A stretch of DNA of 64,000 nucleotides, taken from positions 1,736,001-1,800,000 of the forward strand of contig CM066292.1 in the NCBI GenBank assembly GCA_033816765.1. The letters are read 5' to 3'. Positions 54,401 through 64,000 of the stretch are shown piece after piece. Position 1 is the first letter of the stretch, and every line of letters starts with the position of its first letter. The notes below the pieces were generated by a model that did no database searches, was not told the DNA's origin, and saw only the letters and a program-made list of their open reading frames with translations. This DNA is from Nothopassalora personata (Eukaryota > Ascomycota > Dothideomycetes > Mycosphaerellales > Mycosphaerellaceae). Made by a program: the position numbers and the translations under genes.

Positions 54401-55045
54401 TCTACCCTACGCTACGTATAAGCCTATTCGAGATAGCGTATAGTTAGAGACCTAAGATTGCCCTAATACCTATAGGATCTCGAGGCGAGATCCGGGAAGG
54501 GGAGGTACTAGTAGCGGTAGACTTAGTTAACCATATACGAGAGATGCGCGCTACGCTTACGAAGCGTTAGGAAATCGTAGTAGCCGATTAGACTCGCTAC
54601 TATAATAAGACTTATAAGGCTAATAGCTATCGCGTAGGCGACATAGTCTTATTATCTACGAAGAACCTAAGGTTAGTATTACCGAAGAAGAAGATAGGTC
54701 CGAAGTTTATTAGACCGTACCGCATTATCGACGCTATCGGTTCGTAGGCGTACCGCCTAGTACTACTAGCCGACTTAAGAATTTATAATGTATTCTATGT
54801 ATCCCTCCTCGAGCCGTACGCGGGTAGCGAGAAGGATAGAGGCACTATAGCCCTCGCTAATAAGGACGGGGAATATAAAGTAGAGGTAGTGCTAGGAAAG
54901 CGTAAGCATAAGGGTAAAGTGCAGTACCTAGTACGATAGAAGGGCTAGCTAGAAGAGTACGATAGCTAGGAGCTAGTATAAGGACTCGCGAATACTACGC
55001 GTATAGTAGCCGAATATAAGGCGTTAGCGAAGACGGTATAAGCTA
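51470..55045 (+). pseudogene. Gypsy-E pol with chromodomain, RIPed
   Basis: Protease ATFLVDNGIDLSLVS near 51540. [11 protein letters not shown] near 52250, FTTIDL-DAYYRIPIKQGDE near 52347-52405, and a YLDNILIYS box near 52545 where YLDD has become YLDN. RNase H: VKTDALGFTIVGIIS near 53000 and HLIAFYSRKI. Integrase: DFITDLPLSKRGE near 53994-54030 and KRKLSIAFYP-TNG near 54246. The C-terminus has GPKFIRPYRIIDAIGS near 54700 and a chromodomain-like VEVVLGKRKHKGKVQYLVR-KG near 54880-54945. Confidence 0.8.
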
Positions 55046-56721
55046 GCGGAAGGATCCGCGAAGGCTACGCGCATAGTAGCCGAATATAAGATGCCTACGA
55101 AGGTAGTATAATGCGCTAAAACAAGGGCATAGGTTATACATTTAGGCCTTAACCCTCCGGTAGCTAGATATAAGGACCTCTACCCCGATAGTAAACTTAG
55201 CTATAACTAGTATAGAAGATACTAACCTATAGTATCTTCTATCGGACTAAAAGGCTCGCTTACTTAGTCGAGTAAACACCCCCGATAGTAATAACATTAG
55301 AGAGGGAGGTAAGGAGAGAGAAGAGTAGAGAGAAGAGTATTTATTTTAAAAACAAACTTTTATAGGCGTACTACGGCGCTACGTAGATAGAAGACAGGCG
55401 CGTAGTAGGCGGCTAACATACGCGGAGCGCGCGATTACTCGTTATTATCCTCCTTATTATCCTCCTTATTATACTCGCCCCGTAGGGCTAGTAGTAAGAA
55501 GGCCCTATTGGCCGTAGTAGTATCGATGTTTCTAGCCTATAGGAACTATAACTACGGTTAGTATAGGACACGTATACAATACGTATGTTACTTATAGTAC
55601 GGCCGAGCTCGAAGAGCCTATTAAGGGCCCTATTCTACTCTTACTATAGAACTACGGACGTAGTAGCGGCGGCGGAGGAGGGGGTAGTAGTAGTAGAGGC
55701 GCCGGCGAAGCGTACGCGGGTGTCGCCTATACGCTTATTCTTATAGGTAGAGAACTGCCTCTTAGCCTAGGAGGAGGTTAGCCGATTTATATAGGGAGCG
55801 ATAGTACGCCGTATACGGCGAGCGTAGGGAGCGCTAGCGAGGCGTAGTACTTACCTCTAGGATCTACTCGCCTAGCTAGGCGTAGAGCTCGTACTACTAG
55901 TCTAGAGTATCCTACTCTTATTTAGTAATAGGGTCACTAAGCCCCTAGATAAGCTTATCGCGGTAGGCGCGAGCGGCGCGTAGGCGAGCTACTAGCTACG
56001 CGATAGCGACGCTAGTATTACTAACGTAGGGGTGCCCAATGTCTCTATAGCGCCTACACTTCTTAAGTAACTCGCCGGTAGTAATACTATTACACGTATC
56101 CTACTCGTCTACTATACTATTAGTAAGCGTATCGTAAGCGAAGAGTATAGCGAATACTTACTAGCTACGAAGTACGGGAGGCACCGTATATATATCTTAA
56201 TGTCTATACCTAGGCGCCTAGCTAGTAAGGACTTAGGAGTCTACGGCCATAGTGCGCTAAACTTACGCTTCGCTAGCGTGTCTAGTACGCCGAGCGCGCT
56301 AGAAATCTATACTCGTAGTGCTAGTAATAGTGTTAGTAGTACTAATAGGCCCCCTATAAGGGCCTCCTAGCGGAGCTAGTCTTAGATAGCTTCCTCTAAA
56401 GCTATAGTAGTACTAGCGGGTCGCTAGGTAGTCGCTAGCGAGGAGCTAGTAGATCGCTAGTAGTGCGGGTATAGTACGCTACGAGAACGTAGTATAAGGG
56501 AAAAAGAAGGAAAAGGAGGGAGAGGGTACGCTTCTTAAACCCTCGAGTTAGTTAACCCGGTAACTATAACTTTATACCTACCTACACTACGATAACGACA
56601 CGCACGAGACCCGTAGGCGGGTCGCATAGTAATGGAATCTACGAGAAGTAGATAGATTACTTATATAGAAATCTCCTAAAGCCGCGAGCTAAGGGTAGCT
56701 CGGCCTAGAAGGGGAGGTAGT
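55046..56721 (-). pseudogene. Gypsy-E 3' region with a possible antisense frame
   Basis: About 1.7 kb lies between pol and the 3' LTR. On the minus strand from about 56070 to 55380 one frame is broken mainly by RIP-type stops, reading for example LATLGTPTLVILASLSRSQ-like and ARNIDTTTANRAFLLLALRGEYNKEDN near 55450-55535; the plus strand has more scattered stops. I recognise no domain. It may be an antisense gene like that of Gypsy-A, but homology is not shown. A purine-rich tract GAAGGGGAGGTAGT ends it. Confidence 0.35.
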
Positions 56722-56919
56722 TATAAGGACAGCCTATAGCTAGCCCTTATATGTAATGCGGCTATGCCCGGCTTAGCATACCGCACGTAACGCGCATACG
56801 TACACTAGGAGACGCGTATAGCGTCGATAGAAGAAAGTAAGCTTTAGTTTATCTACGATTAGAAGATCGTAGGCGTGCTATATATTACGACATCTCCTTA
56901 TAGCCTTACGGCCCTTATA
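56722..56919 (+). repeat. Gypsy-E 3' LTR
   Basis: 198 bp, ends CCCTTATA (RIPed CCCTTACA), followed by GGTAG. Confidence 0.88.
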
Positions 56920-56924
56920 GGTAG

Positions 56925-57304
56925 AGTCGTGTTACGTACTAGGCTAAGAGGGGTTATAAAGGCTATTAAGTCCCGGTAGGATTTATCTAAAGTGATCTAA
57001 TTATAACCTAAAAATAGGTCTATAAGTAAAGCGACTCGGTACCCGGTAAAATCCTCTAAGAAGCTATCCGTGTCCGGTGGAATGTTAGTATCGCGTATAG
57101 TAACCTTGTTTAGGAGCATAGCTAAATTAATTAACCGATATAGTACATTGCTTCTAGAGGCATTAACCTTCTTTACGACTAGGAACTAGCTATTAGAATA
57201 TGCCCCTTATAAGTATTCTAGGATATTGTTCTTAATCCGGGCTCTAGTTATGCGCTTAATAATCGCCCTAAGACTTAAGTGCAACCGGATAGGGCGTGCC
57301 TACT
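56925..57304 (-). pseudogene. Gypsy-C RT N-terminal part, RIPed (copy 2)
   Basis: Continues pol after Gypsy-E: the DTDSFLEDFTGYRVA block near 57040-57085. The junction to the D segment at 57304 is uninterrupted and shows the native order linker-RT. Confidence 0.75.
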
Positions 57305-60300
57305 ATAGCTTATAAGGGATTGTGTTAATCTTCTAAGGTAGTATAACGTCGTACCTAATTTACCTTATATAACTAAAATCCTAAGCGAGGACTGCCTCCC
57401 GGTTATAGAGCATCTTATCGAATAAGGCCCTTTCTATTAGTAATAGCTTAATACTAACCTTAATTAAGGTAAGCCGTTCTAGAGTAATCCGGCTACCTCG
57501 CTTAATACTTAAGAATTTCTTAGTTAAGTACTTCCCGTTAAACGGACCTTATCCTTTAGGCATCTTAGACTCTAGGTACAGTACTCTACGCTTCTATTCT
57601 ATATCTCCCTTAACTCGTGATTCTAGGCGCTCGTAAACGCTCGCGTCTACTAGCTTCTTCTTATCCACCTTACGCTTATATATCGTAAAGACCTACGGCA
57701 TCCTAATATTAGCTATATGTTAGCCTACCTATTGCTTCCGTACCTAAGCATTTAATGTAGATTGCCTTAAGATCTCGGAGGGCTAATCCCCTTAAACTAA
57801 ATAAACGTTAGTAATAGAATCTCCCTTAAACGCGCCTATTCCAATTTCTGCAACTCGTTCCTTTATTCTAGTACTCCTAAGCAATCCTAATAAGTAAGCT
57901 AAATAGTTACTAGGCGTTAGAGCCTTACCGGGTTCTTATAGATACGTCGTGTCTTCCTATAGATACGTCGTATCGTAGTCGTATCCGTTTTCCTTACTAT
58001 AGCTATTTGCCGGTCCCGGGACCGGTAAATTAAAGTCCGAGGTTTCTCCGAGATAGTGCGAGAACCTTACTAATTTTATTAAATCCGGCTTTAGTAAGTC
58101 ACCGGTAGGTTAAGCGCCGTAACTTAACCTACCCTTCTATTTCCCGACGCTTTTAACAGTTCTTAAAGGGTCTTATACCTGTCCGAGCTAACTAGGGTAG
58201 TAAACATAACACTTTCACCTTTACGGCTAGTAATAGTCCCCTCCTACGAACTATTATCGTAGTTACGGGCAGTAAGCCGCACCTTACGGGCCTACGGACG
58301 TCCTAGGATTGTTAGTGAGTTTAGATCCGAGGAGATAAACATGTCTACCTAGTAGTAAACCCTAAATACCTAAACATCTAAATTGCCTATAACACCTTTA
58401 AACTAGGCCCGCCCTCTAGCACCTCGAAAGGTAAGCTAAGTACTCGACATTACTAGTAACCTAAACCTATAAGCGTTCCTCTAGCCGATAATATTTACCT
58501 CGGAACCCTTATTAATTAGGCACCTAATCTAGTTCTTGTTTATTCTAAACTCCGCTACTACCTAAGGACTAGGGACTATAGTAAAGTTATTAAGGACACT
58601 AGAGAGCCCAATTTTCTTAACGTCCTTATATAGCTTAGTAGTAGGGACCGTACCTTTAGAGTAAAGTATAGTTAAATACACTCTAATATACTAGGCCTAA
58701 CTATCTTCGCGGAAGACCTCCTTATTATACTTAGGTTTATCTTTATAGGTAATTACTTATCTAGTACGAACCTTAGGATCCTTTCCTATAAGGCGTCGCA
58801 CTATAGCGAGCGTCTTCTAAAGAGCGGGGATGTTAGTAACGCGACCGAAGAGGGTAGCCTTGAACTAGCGACTATATCGAAACTAATCCTAGGCATTTAC
58901 ATTAGGAAACGTCGTCTAGAGGATCTAATTAATCTAGTAGATAATACCCTCTTCCTTTATAACCGGGCTATTACTAGCTAAACTATATTGTTAGACGTAG
59001 TTATTAATCCTTATAGTCTTAGTATTCTATATACGCTTCCTTTATGCGAAGGGGGCGTTTACGGGACTAATAGGCATATCCTTAGGTAGTCCTTTACTAG
59101 TATCGTTCCCTAGTTTGTTTACTTAGGCATTATTTCCCCTTCCTAGGGTTACCCCGGATTTAGCTAATAATTGAGTTTCGCTTATTTAAGCACTAACTTC
59201 ATTAATCATTTTAACCTCCTACTAGTTAATTTCAGCTTACCGGATCTCCTGTTCCAATTGTAGGCAAACTTTCTTAGTAGCCTTAGCTCGGGCTCGTAGA
59301 TCCTAGGCTAAGGACCGGGTCCTCGGGTACGGATTCTTTAGAATGCCTACGGGTGCCTTCCCTTTCACTTTGTTAGACTACATAGGATAGGTAGATACCT
59401 CGTTAAGCTCGCCTAAGTTAATCGCCTACTCCGCTTTACTTTCTCTAAATAAGACCTAATATGTCCTAGTAGCCTTCTCTATTTAGCTAGACCGTACGTC
59501 CTAAGGGCTATACTCTATTAAATGCCTAAAGTTAGGAGGGGGCTTAGAATAATTAGGAGGCGTGACCTTTGTTACCCTAGTGTAGTCCCTACCTATCTAT
59601 TACTTACGTATTACGGGAATCTTATACTAGTTATTAAACTCGATCGGCCTATAATATTCTTCGAGTAGAGGGAGTATATAGAGTAGTTTCGGTTTACTAT
59701 AGTCCCTCCGAAAGTTGAATTTAGTAGGACGCGGATCGCCTTCTTTCCCTAGATACTACTAGTTATTCGGGGCGAGGTGTACGTAGCCCCGAGATATTAA
59801 GGACCTTATCGCCCTATAGTTACTAGCCTAGTGCTTCAAACTGCTATAGTTGTAGCAATAACTATCTATCGCTTTAGACTGTTCGCGATTCTACGATAGG
59901 GGACGCTACATTACGTAAACCTACAGTTTAGTATCTAGGTCGTGCCTCTCCGGTCATATAGAGCGTTAATTCTCGCTTAGATAGAAGGCACCCGCGTCCG
60001 CGACGCGACCGCGCTAGTATATACGTATACTTATTTTAGCTACCCTCTAGATTAGGTTATTATAAATAATAGTCCTAGAGGTAGCCTTCTTAAGCGTATT
60101 AATCTTAGGCTTAAGGCGCGGCATTTACTTTACGACTAAGCGGTATAGCTAAGGTAAAGTAAGAGGGAAATCTATATATATAGCTTTCTATCCGTCCTTA
60201 CTGTCTACGATGCTAGCAGCTTTATCGAGGATCCTCTAAAAGTTCCTAAACTTCTTAGGTTACTTTAGGTAAAGCCCGTAAGCCTTATAGACCGCTTTTG

Positions 60301-61035
60301 CGACTACCTCTAGCAATCCCTAAAGGAGGAGGCGACTCCGGGAGCTATTATCTAAATTCTTAGGTTTAATTAGGTCACTTAAGGATACAAATAGGCGGAT
60401 GAATTCCTTTATATCTTATTCTTTAGGCCTATTACCTTACTACGCCCTAATAATCTCCTTAAGATATTCTCGACTCCCTAATATTAAGTAGGCGTTAAAC
60501 CTTAAGAACTCTAATAAGAACGCCCTCCTAAAACGTACCTTATTAGTAAGCTACCTAGGTAGCCTTATAACTACGCGCCGGATAGTAGTTTCGCAATTGC
60601 GCTTAAACCTGCCCTAGAAATCATCCTTCTTAATAGATGCCCGAGGTGGATACTAGTCTATTAGGTCGCTAAACCGCTCCTAGAACTTAGTAGCATTGGT
60701 GCTATTAAAGAACGGATTCTTAGCACCTCCTAGAGGTGGAAAGCGAGGGCTAGCGTTTTCTATTGCTACTACTAATCGTCTAAAGAGGGCAGTTATAGTA
60801 TCTATTCCAATTATACTATTCGTTCCTATACCTATACCTAATTTAGCGGCGCTAGTTCCGCTTCTCCCTTCTTTACTAGATTTAGGTGTTTCTCCTTCCT
60901 CCGATTCCTCTATCCCCTTATAAGGGATAGAATCCCTATAGACCCCTTCTATTTTTATAGGGTTTATAGGCTATTTGTAGCCTCTACCTATGTCGGCAAA
61001 GGTGCTAAGTTTTTCTAGTAATGCAGCCGTATCTA
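57305..61035 (-). pseudogene. Gypsy-C gag and protease with pol N-terminus (inverted D segment), RIPed
   Basis: Reverse complement of 37376-41109 with independent RIP changes; the gag start ATG has become ATA near 61034. Protease region near 58440-58530. The palindrome between gag-protease and linker is at 58005-58030. Confidence 0.75.
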
Positions 61036-61302
61036 TTATTACGTAGTGCTTACTTTAGAATACGCTAATACTAGTTGTTACTTAATAGGACCTTATAACC
61101 GTAATTGTTGCTAAATACCCTAGACCTTAAGTGTTTTCGACCTTAGTCGACCTTCACCGTAAACCTTAACCTTAAACCTTAACCTTAAGTAATAACCTTA
61201 ACCGTAAACCTTAGACCTTAAACCGTAATTTTAACCTTATAAACTAGATACTAATATGCTACCGGGTGTACACTTAATACCCCCCCTTATTAACTACTAA
61301 AA
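61036..61302 (-). other. Gypsy-C leader with TTAAGGT repeats, inverted copy
   Basis: Complement of 37083-37375, with the ACCTTAA repeat tract at 61140-61230 and a C-run near 61280. No gene. Confidence 0.7.
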
Positions 61303-61672
61303 TAATGTCTACTAACTACCCTATGTAGGCCTGTCCGAGTTGTAGTAGTATAGAGCGGCGCTTATGTAAGTAGAGGTATTTACCGGTCCCGGGACCGGGA
61401 AATTAGGTTACGTAACGAGTAGCGTAGTAGCTAGATAAAACAAGAGGATTGGCGAACCTAAACCCCTATGCCCTCTACTCGAGAGGTATAAATTGAATTG
61501 TTGCCTTAATGCTACGCTTACAATGCTTAACTGCGTAGTATATATCTTAATAGCTATACTAGGTCCTACTAGCTTGCCTAAATGTCTAATTAAACCTAAA
61601 TGAAATTTAGGCAAGTTAGACCTAAGGGACCCCCTCTAAACCTAAGGTTAACATAACCTATTAGTCGTTAAT
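61303..61672 (+). repeat. Gypsy-C LTR, fourth (5' LTR of the minus-strand copy)
   Basis: 370 bp, slightly shortened. Palindrome copy at 61378-61403. Ends GTCGTTAAT. Confidence 0.8.
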
Positions 61673-61792
61673 ACTATACTAGGTCCTACTAGCTTACCTA
61701 AATGTCTAATTAAACCTAAATAAAATTAGGGCAAGTTGGACCTAAGGGACCCCCTTTAACCCTAAGGTTAACACAACCTATTAGTCGTTAAT
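61673..61792 (+). repeat. Tandem duplication of the last 120 bp of the Gypsy-C LTR
   Basis: Repeats 61553-61672 (both start ATACTAGGTCCTACTAGCTT nearby and end GTCGTTAAT) with several substitutions, so the duplication is not recent. It abuts Gypsy-B sequence at 61793. Confidence 0.75.
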
Positions 61793-62099
61793 AATAGGCC
61801 TCTACGAGCGCCTCCTTAGCCCGATCTAGCTCCGCGAGTAATTTCTTTCGTTAAAGACCGAGTTTCTTCTACTCTACTTCGGTTACCTTCGCGTTATACC
61901 GCGCGACGTTACTTAAGTAATAATTTGAGCACTTTCCCGACGAGATATATATACGATACGTAAGGTTATTCTTCGCGTAACGGGAACACGACTTTATAAC
62001 TTCTTTACTAAGACGATAGACGCGGTCCGCCCGATTCTTTCGCTTTCTAGTCGAAGGGGCGTTAGATAGAAGTATAGAAGTAGGAAGAAGAGAAGACAT
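61793..62099 (-). pseudogene. Antisense Cys-rich coiled-coil gene of Gypsy-B, truncated, RIPed
   Basis: On the minus strand a 76-codon open part (62099-61869) starts MSSLLPTS, then has CSRYAKNNLTYRIYISSGKC and further Tyr codons at positions of Cys in the Gypsy-A protein (C to Y is the RIP effect on TGC/TGT). After the TAG, KKLGL-RKKLLAELDRAKEALVE continues as a coiled coil until the Gypsy-C junction cuts it. It has the same place and strand in the element as the gene at 27425-27964, with only distant sequence similarity. Confidence 0.65.
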
Positions 62100-62139
62100 C
62101 CTTACCGCAAATAACGAAGACGGGAGACACCTACTAATA

Positions 62140-62160
62140 CTAGGCTCGGGACGAGCCTAG
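62140..62160. other. Conserved hairpin before the Gypsy-B polypurine tract
   Basis: CTAGGCTCG-GGA-CGAGCCTAG, a perfect 9-bp stem with the same GGA loop as in Gypsy-A, but with changed and compensated stem pairs. Confidence 0.65.
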
Positions 62161-62176
62161 GCTAAAAAGGGGATAG

Positions 62177-62676
62177 TGTTACGGTTTAACATCCCTCGGG
62201 ACGATAAAGGCTAATTACAAGGAAGAGAGACTCTTCTAGTAAAAGCGGGCCTTAGTGCCTAAGGTACTTAGAAGTGTTCCCCTTAAGGTACGGGATTACA
62301 CGTAATAATATCTAGGGTCTACGCTAAGCGTAAATAGATCTAAGGCTAAGATCTATCGCTCCCTTAATAGATACTATAGAGCGACGGGTCTATTGCTCTA
62401 AGAGTAGACACTATGGAGTAGAGGCTCCTAGAGGAAATCTCCTTTATATTTATAAACGTATCTTACCCTTATAGTTAGGCGCGTTTAACTTACTATTTAA
62501 TATTACTATTTAGAATATACTATAACCTAACCTCTACCTTACTGCTACTTAGTCTTTATAAGACAAGATAGCTACTGCTTTATCACTTTCCCTCGACTTC
62601 CTATCGGCCCGAGAACAAACCCGATTAAGATTGTCTTCTTAACTTATAATATTATTAGGTTATACTAAACCTAACA
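62177..62676 (+). repeat. Gypsy-B 3' LTR
   Basis: 500 bp, starts TGTTACGGTTTAAC, ends CCTAACA, followed by CTAGG (62677-62681). Confidence 0.9.
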
Positions 62677-62681
62677 CTAGG

Positions 62682-63042
62682 GTAGAAATTAATAAGCAGT
62701 CCCTAGATTAGTATAAGAGTACTACTCTAGGAACTAAGGACTATATACCTACCTACAATATTAATAACCTTACTAAGCTACTTTAGCGTATTTAATAGAG
62801 TATAGTTAAGTCTATTCTAAAGAAGGGAATAGCCTCTAAGAAGAGAGAGGCACCCTAAGACAAAGAGACTAATAAAGAGGAAATCCCGAAAAAGAAAATA
62901 AAGGGTACTATTACTAGTTAGGAGGGAGTTATCGAGGACCTTATCTATAAAGTTAAGGGTAATATAAATAAGGTTATAAAGAATATAAAGGTCCTTAGCG
63001 CTAAGATTACTCTACTTAGCTCCTATATAGAGTAAGGGGGTG
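62682..63042 (+). pseudogene. Copia internal 3' end with polypurine tract
   Basis: Continues the unassigned frame from 14136 (VEINKQSLD), then a Lys/Glu-rich stretch (KETNKEEIPKKKIKG near 62865-62910), and ends at the purine-rich AGTAAGGGGG beside the 3' LTR. Confidence 0.5.
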
Positions 63043-63292
63043 TGTAAAGCGCTAGGATAATATATAGATAGCAGGTTTTAAGGGTAATATAACCTAATTA
63101 AGTATAGTAATTACTTGTCTTTAAGAAATAAGATTAGGCACCTAAATTATAGGGATTAAGGGCTTCTTATTAAAAGAAGACTTATATAAGCACCTTAAGG
63201 GTGCTACTACTTGTAATAAACATAGTTTTTCATTCCCTGATTTCCAGACTTAATACCCTAGTTCCAAAACTTCTATCTCCACTAGTTTTACA
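63043..63292 (+). repeat. Copia 3' LTR
   Basis: 250 bp, TGTAAAGCGC...GTTTTACA, followed by GAATG. It is less RIPed near its right end (keeps CCCTGATTTCCAGAC) than the 5' LTR. Confidence 0.9.
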
Positions 63293-63297
63293 GAATG
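63293..63297. repeat. Target site duplication GAATG, right copy
   Basis: Same as 641-645. The empty site before insertion would have read ...CTATAAGAATGTGATCCG.... Confidence 0.85.
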
Positions 63298-64000
63298 TGA
63301 TCCGTTGAGCCATTTTCCGTCCGCAGGCACTGAAATCCTTGCGAGCATGGGCGAGGGTGACACGTGAAGATATGCCGCCGCTTACTGGCGGTGTTGTGAA
63401 TCAGGTGACTAGTGGCCATGGCCATGTTAGTCAGGACTTGCCACACGCACCCTATATTATACTGTTTCTGTAGCCAGATAGACCTATTGTTTCAATCGGA
63501 TGAACCTTGTACTCGTCAACCCTTCTGACAACAGGCGGGAGTGTAATTGGCTAGCCGTGTGAGGTTAGGCCACGATTGCCAGGCCTAGTAATTTATAAAT
63601 ACATAAATACTGTATATCAATTTATCCGTAGAACGATATTACACACCGCGATAGGCAAGACGTGGTGACCCAAATTGACGTTTAGACCACCGCCTCATGT
63701 CGTCCAAATTGAGAACATACGCAAAAACGGCATCACGAGTAAACATGCGGCATGAAGAGGCAAAGCCATCCCTGTGTTCATGTTGGTGCACAGAGAGGAA
63801 GGAAGGAGGGAAAAAATCTAACGACGCGAACCGGGAAACATCGATGTCGTCGGCAATCCTTGTTCAAACCCACCGTCACGAGTTAACCTTAACTTCCTCC
63901 TACTGTATGTACAGGGTTGCTAAGACAGGAGAGGCGCTAACAACCACCGTTAGTAAATAGCGCTAAATAGCATGTGGGGCGGTCGCTCCCCGTACAGCGA
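63298..64000. other. Right host flank without a convincing gene
   Basis: Normal CA/TG content, so outside the RIPed block. An 87-codon open frame at 63697-63960 (starts MSSKLRTYAKTAS) is not recognised and may be chance; nothing else is seen. Confidence 0.55.

Larger units (their letters stand above)
50038..56919 (+). mobile_element. Gypsy-E chromovirus, full length, RIPed
   Basis: 6882 bp with two 198-bp LTRs and a 5-bp duplication confirmed by an empty site. Gag and pol are in order, with a chromodomain-like end. A 1.5-kb region follows pol with a possible antisense frame. It is dead through RIP, so it inserted before the last RIP episode. Confidence 0.88.
28988..61792. mobile_element. Gypsy-C complex: two copies, nested and then inverted, RIPed
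   Basis: Using A for the LTR, B for the RT-integrase-third-frame part and D for gag-protease (primes mark opposite orientation), the order is A(28988) B(29380-36690) A'(36691) D(37083-41109) A(41110) B(41502-57304) D'(57305-61302) A(61303). A normal minus-strand copy is A B D' A, which is exactly 41110-61672. The remaining A B A' D cannot be one normal insertion. A 5-bp duplication AGTAG marks where one copy entered the D/B junction of the other (41105-41109, and as CTACT at 36686-36690), but the two marks are inverted relative to each other, so an inversion between inverted LTRs or D segments followed. Confidence 0.75.
14137..62676 (+). mobile_element. Gypsy-B chromovirus-like retrotransposon, RIPed and interrupted
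   Basis: Two 500-bp LTRs with matching 5-bp duplications define the element. Its internal DNA is split: gag and the first part of pol at 14637-18009, and the 3' end with an antisense gene, hairpin and polypurine tract at 61793-62176. The middle and 3' part of pol is absent and was lost with the right part of the nested Gypsy-A copy. LTR, gag and pol resemble Gypsy-A, so the two are sister families. Confidence 0.85.
646..63292 (+). mobile_element. Ty1/Copia LTR retrotransposon, RIPed, host of all nested elements
   Basis: The element is defined by two 249/250-bp direct LTRs (TG...CA) flanked by GAATG on both sides. Its internal parts are scattered: gag at about 900-1977, integrase at 8863-9377, reverse transcriptase at 10167-11863, RNase H at 12650-13290, an unassigned frame at 13510-14136, and the end with a purine-rich tract at 62682-63042. 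Pieces join logically once the Gypsy-A, Gypsy-B and short elements are removed. The pol order IN-RT-RNase H is the Copia order. It is dead: TAG/TAA replace CAG, CAA and TGG codons throughout. Confidence 0.85.

Noticed and set aside
63697..63960. 87-codon open frame in the right flank
   Set aside because: No recognisable domain; composition not distinctive. Kept only as a remark in the flank entry.

Overview
The window is almost wholly a nested stack of retrotransposons from a filamentous ascomycete (inferred from the element families and from the mutation pattern). Most copies carry classical repeat-induced point mutation (RIP): comparison of degraded copies with the intact Gypsy-A copy at 21436-28422 shows CpA changed to TpA on both strands (CAG/CAA/TGG codons become stops, TGC/TGT becomes TAC/TAT) while CpG is largely kept. 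No host gene can be supported; only 1-640 and 63298-64000 look like host DNA.

Layout. A Ty1/Copia element occupies 646-63292 (LTRs 646-894 and 63043-63292, 5-bp duplication GAATG outside both). Inside it are a RIPed Gypsy-A copy on the minus strand (1978-8862), two copies of a 760-bp non-LTR-like element (9391-10153, 11877-12636), and Gypsy-B (14137-62676, 500-bp LTRs, duplication CTAGG). Inside Gypsy-B lies a RIPed plus-strand Gypsy-A copy (18010-28987, 3' part lost), and inside that the intact Gypsy-A (21436-28422, identical-length 383-bp LTRs, duplication AATAG). From 28988 to 61792 is a two-copy Gypsy-C complex: one copy was inserted into a sibling copy and the locus was then inverted. 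Gypsy-C in turn hosts a short tail-sharing element (30635-30857), a third 760-bp element (43451-44225), a 1040-bp TRIM (47079-48118) and a full-length RIPed chromovirus, Gypsy-E (50038-56919).

Function. Only Gypsy-A still has open genes: Gag (21836-23860), a protease-RT-RNase H-integrase-chromodomain Pol (23857-27282, start overlapping the gag stop), and on the opposite strand a 179-codon Cys-rich coiled-coil gene (27425-27964) beside a tRNA-like sequence (27312-27385). The antisense gene recurs, degraded, in the minus-strand Gypsy-A copy and in Gypsy-B, so it is a property of these families rather than an accident. Gypsy-A, -B and -E all carry a self-priming signature (sequence just after the 5' LTR complementary to a segment inside the LTR), while the Copia element has a half-tRNA initiator-Met type primer site.

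Not all insertions are RIPed. Three identical 760-bp elements, the TRIM and the intact Gypsy-A lack RIP although they sit in RIPed hosts, which gives a relative chronology and suggests that RIP lapsed, or that no sexual cycle followed the latest insertions.
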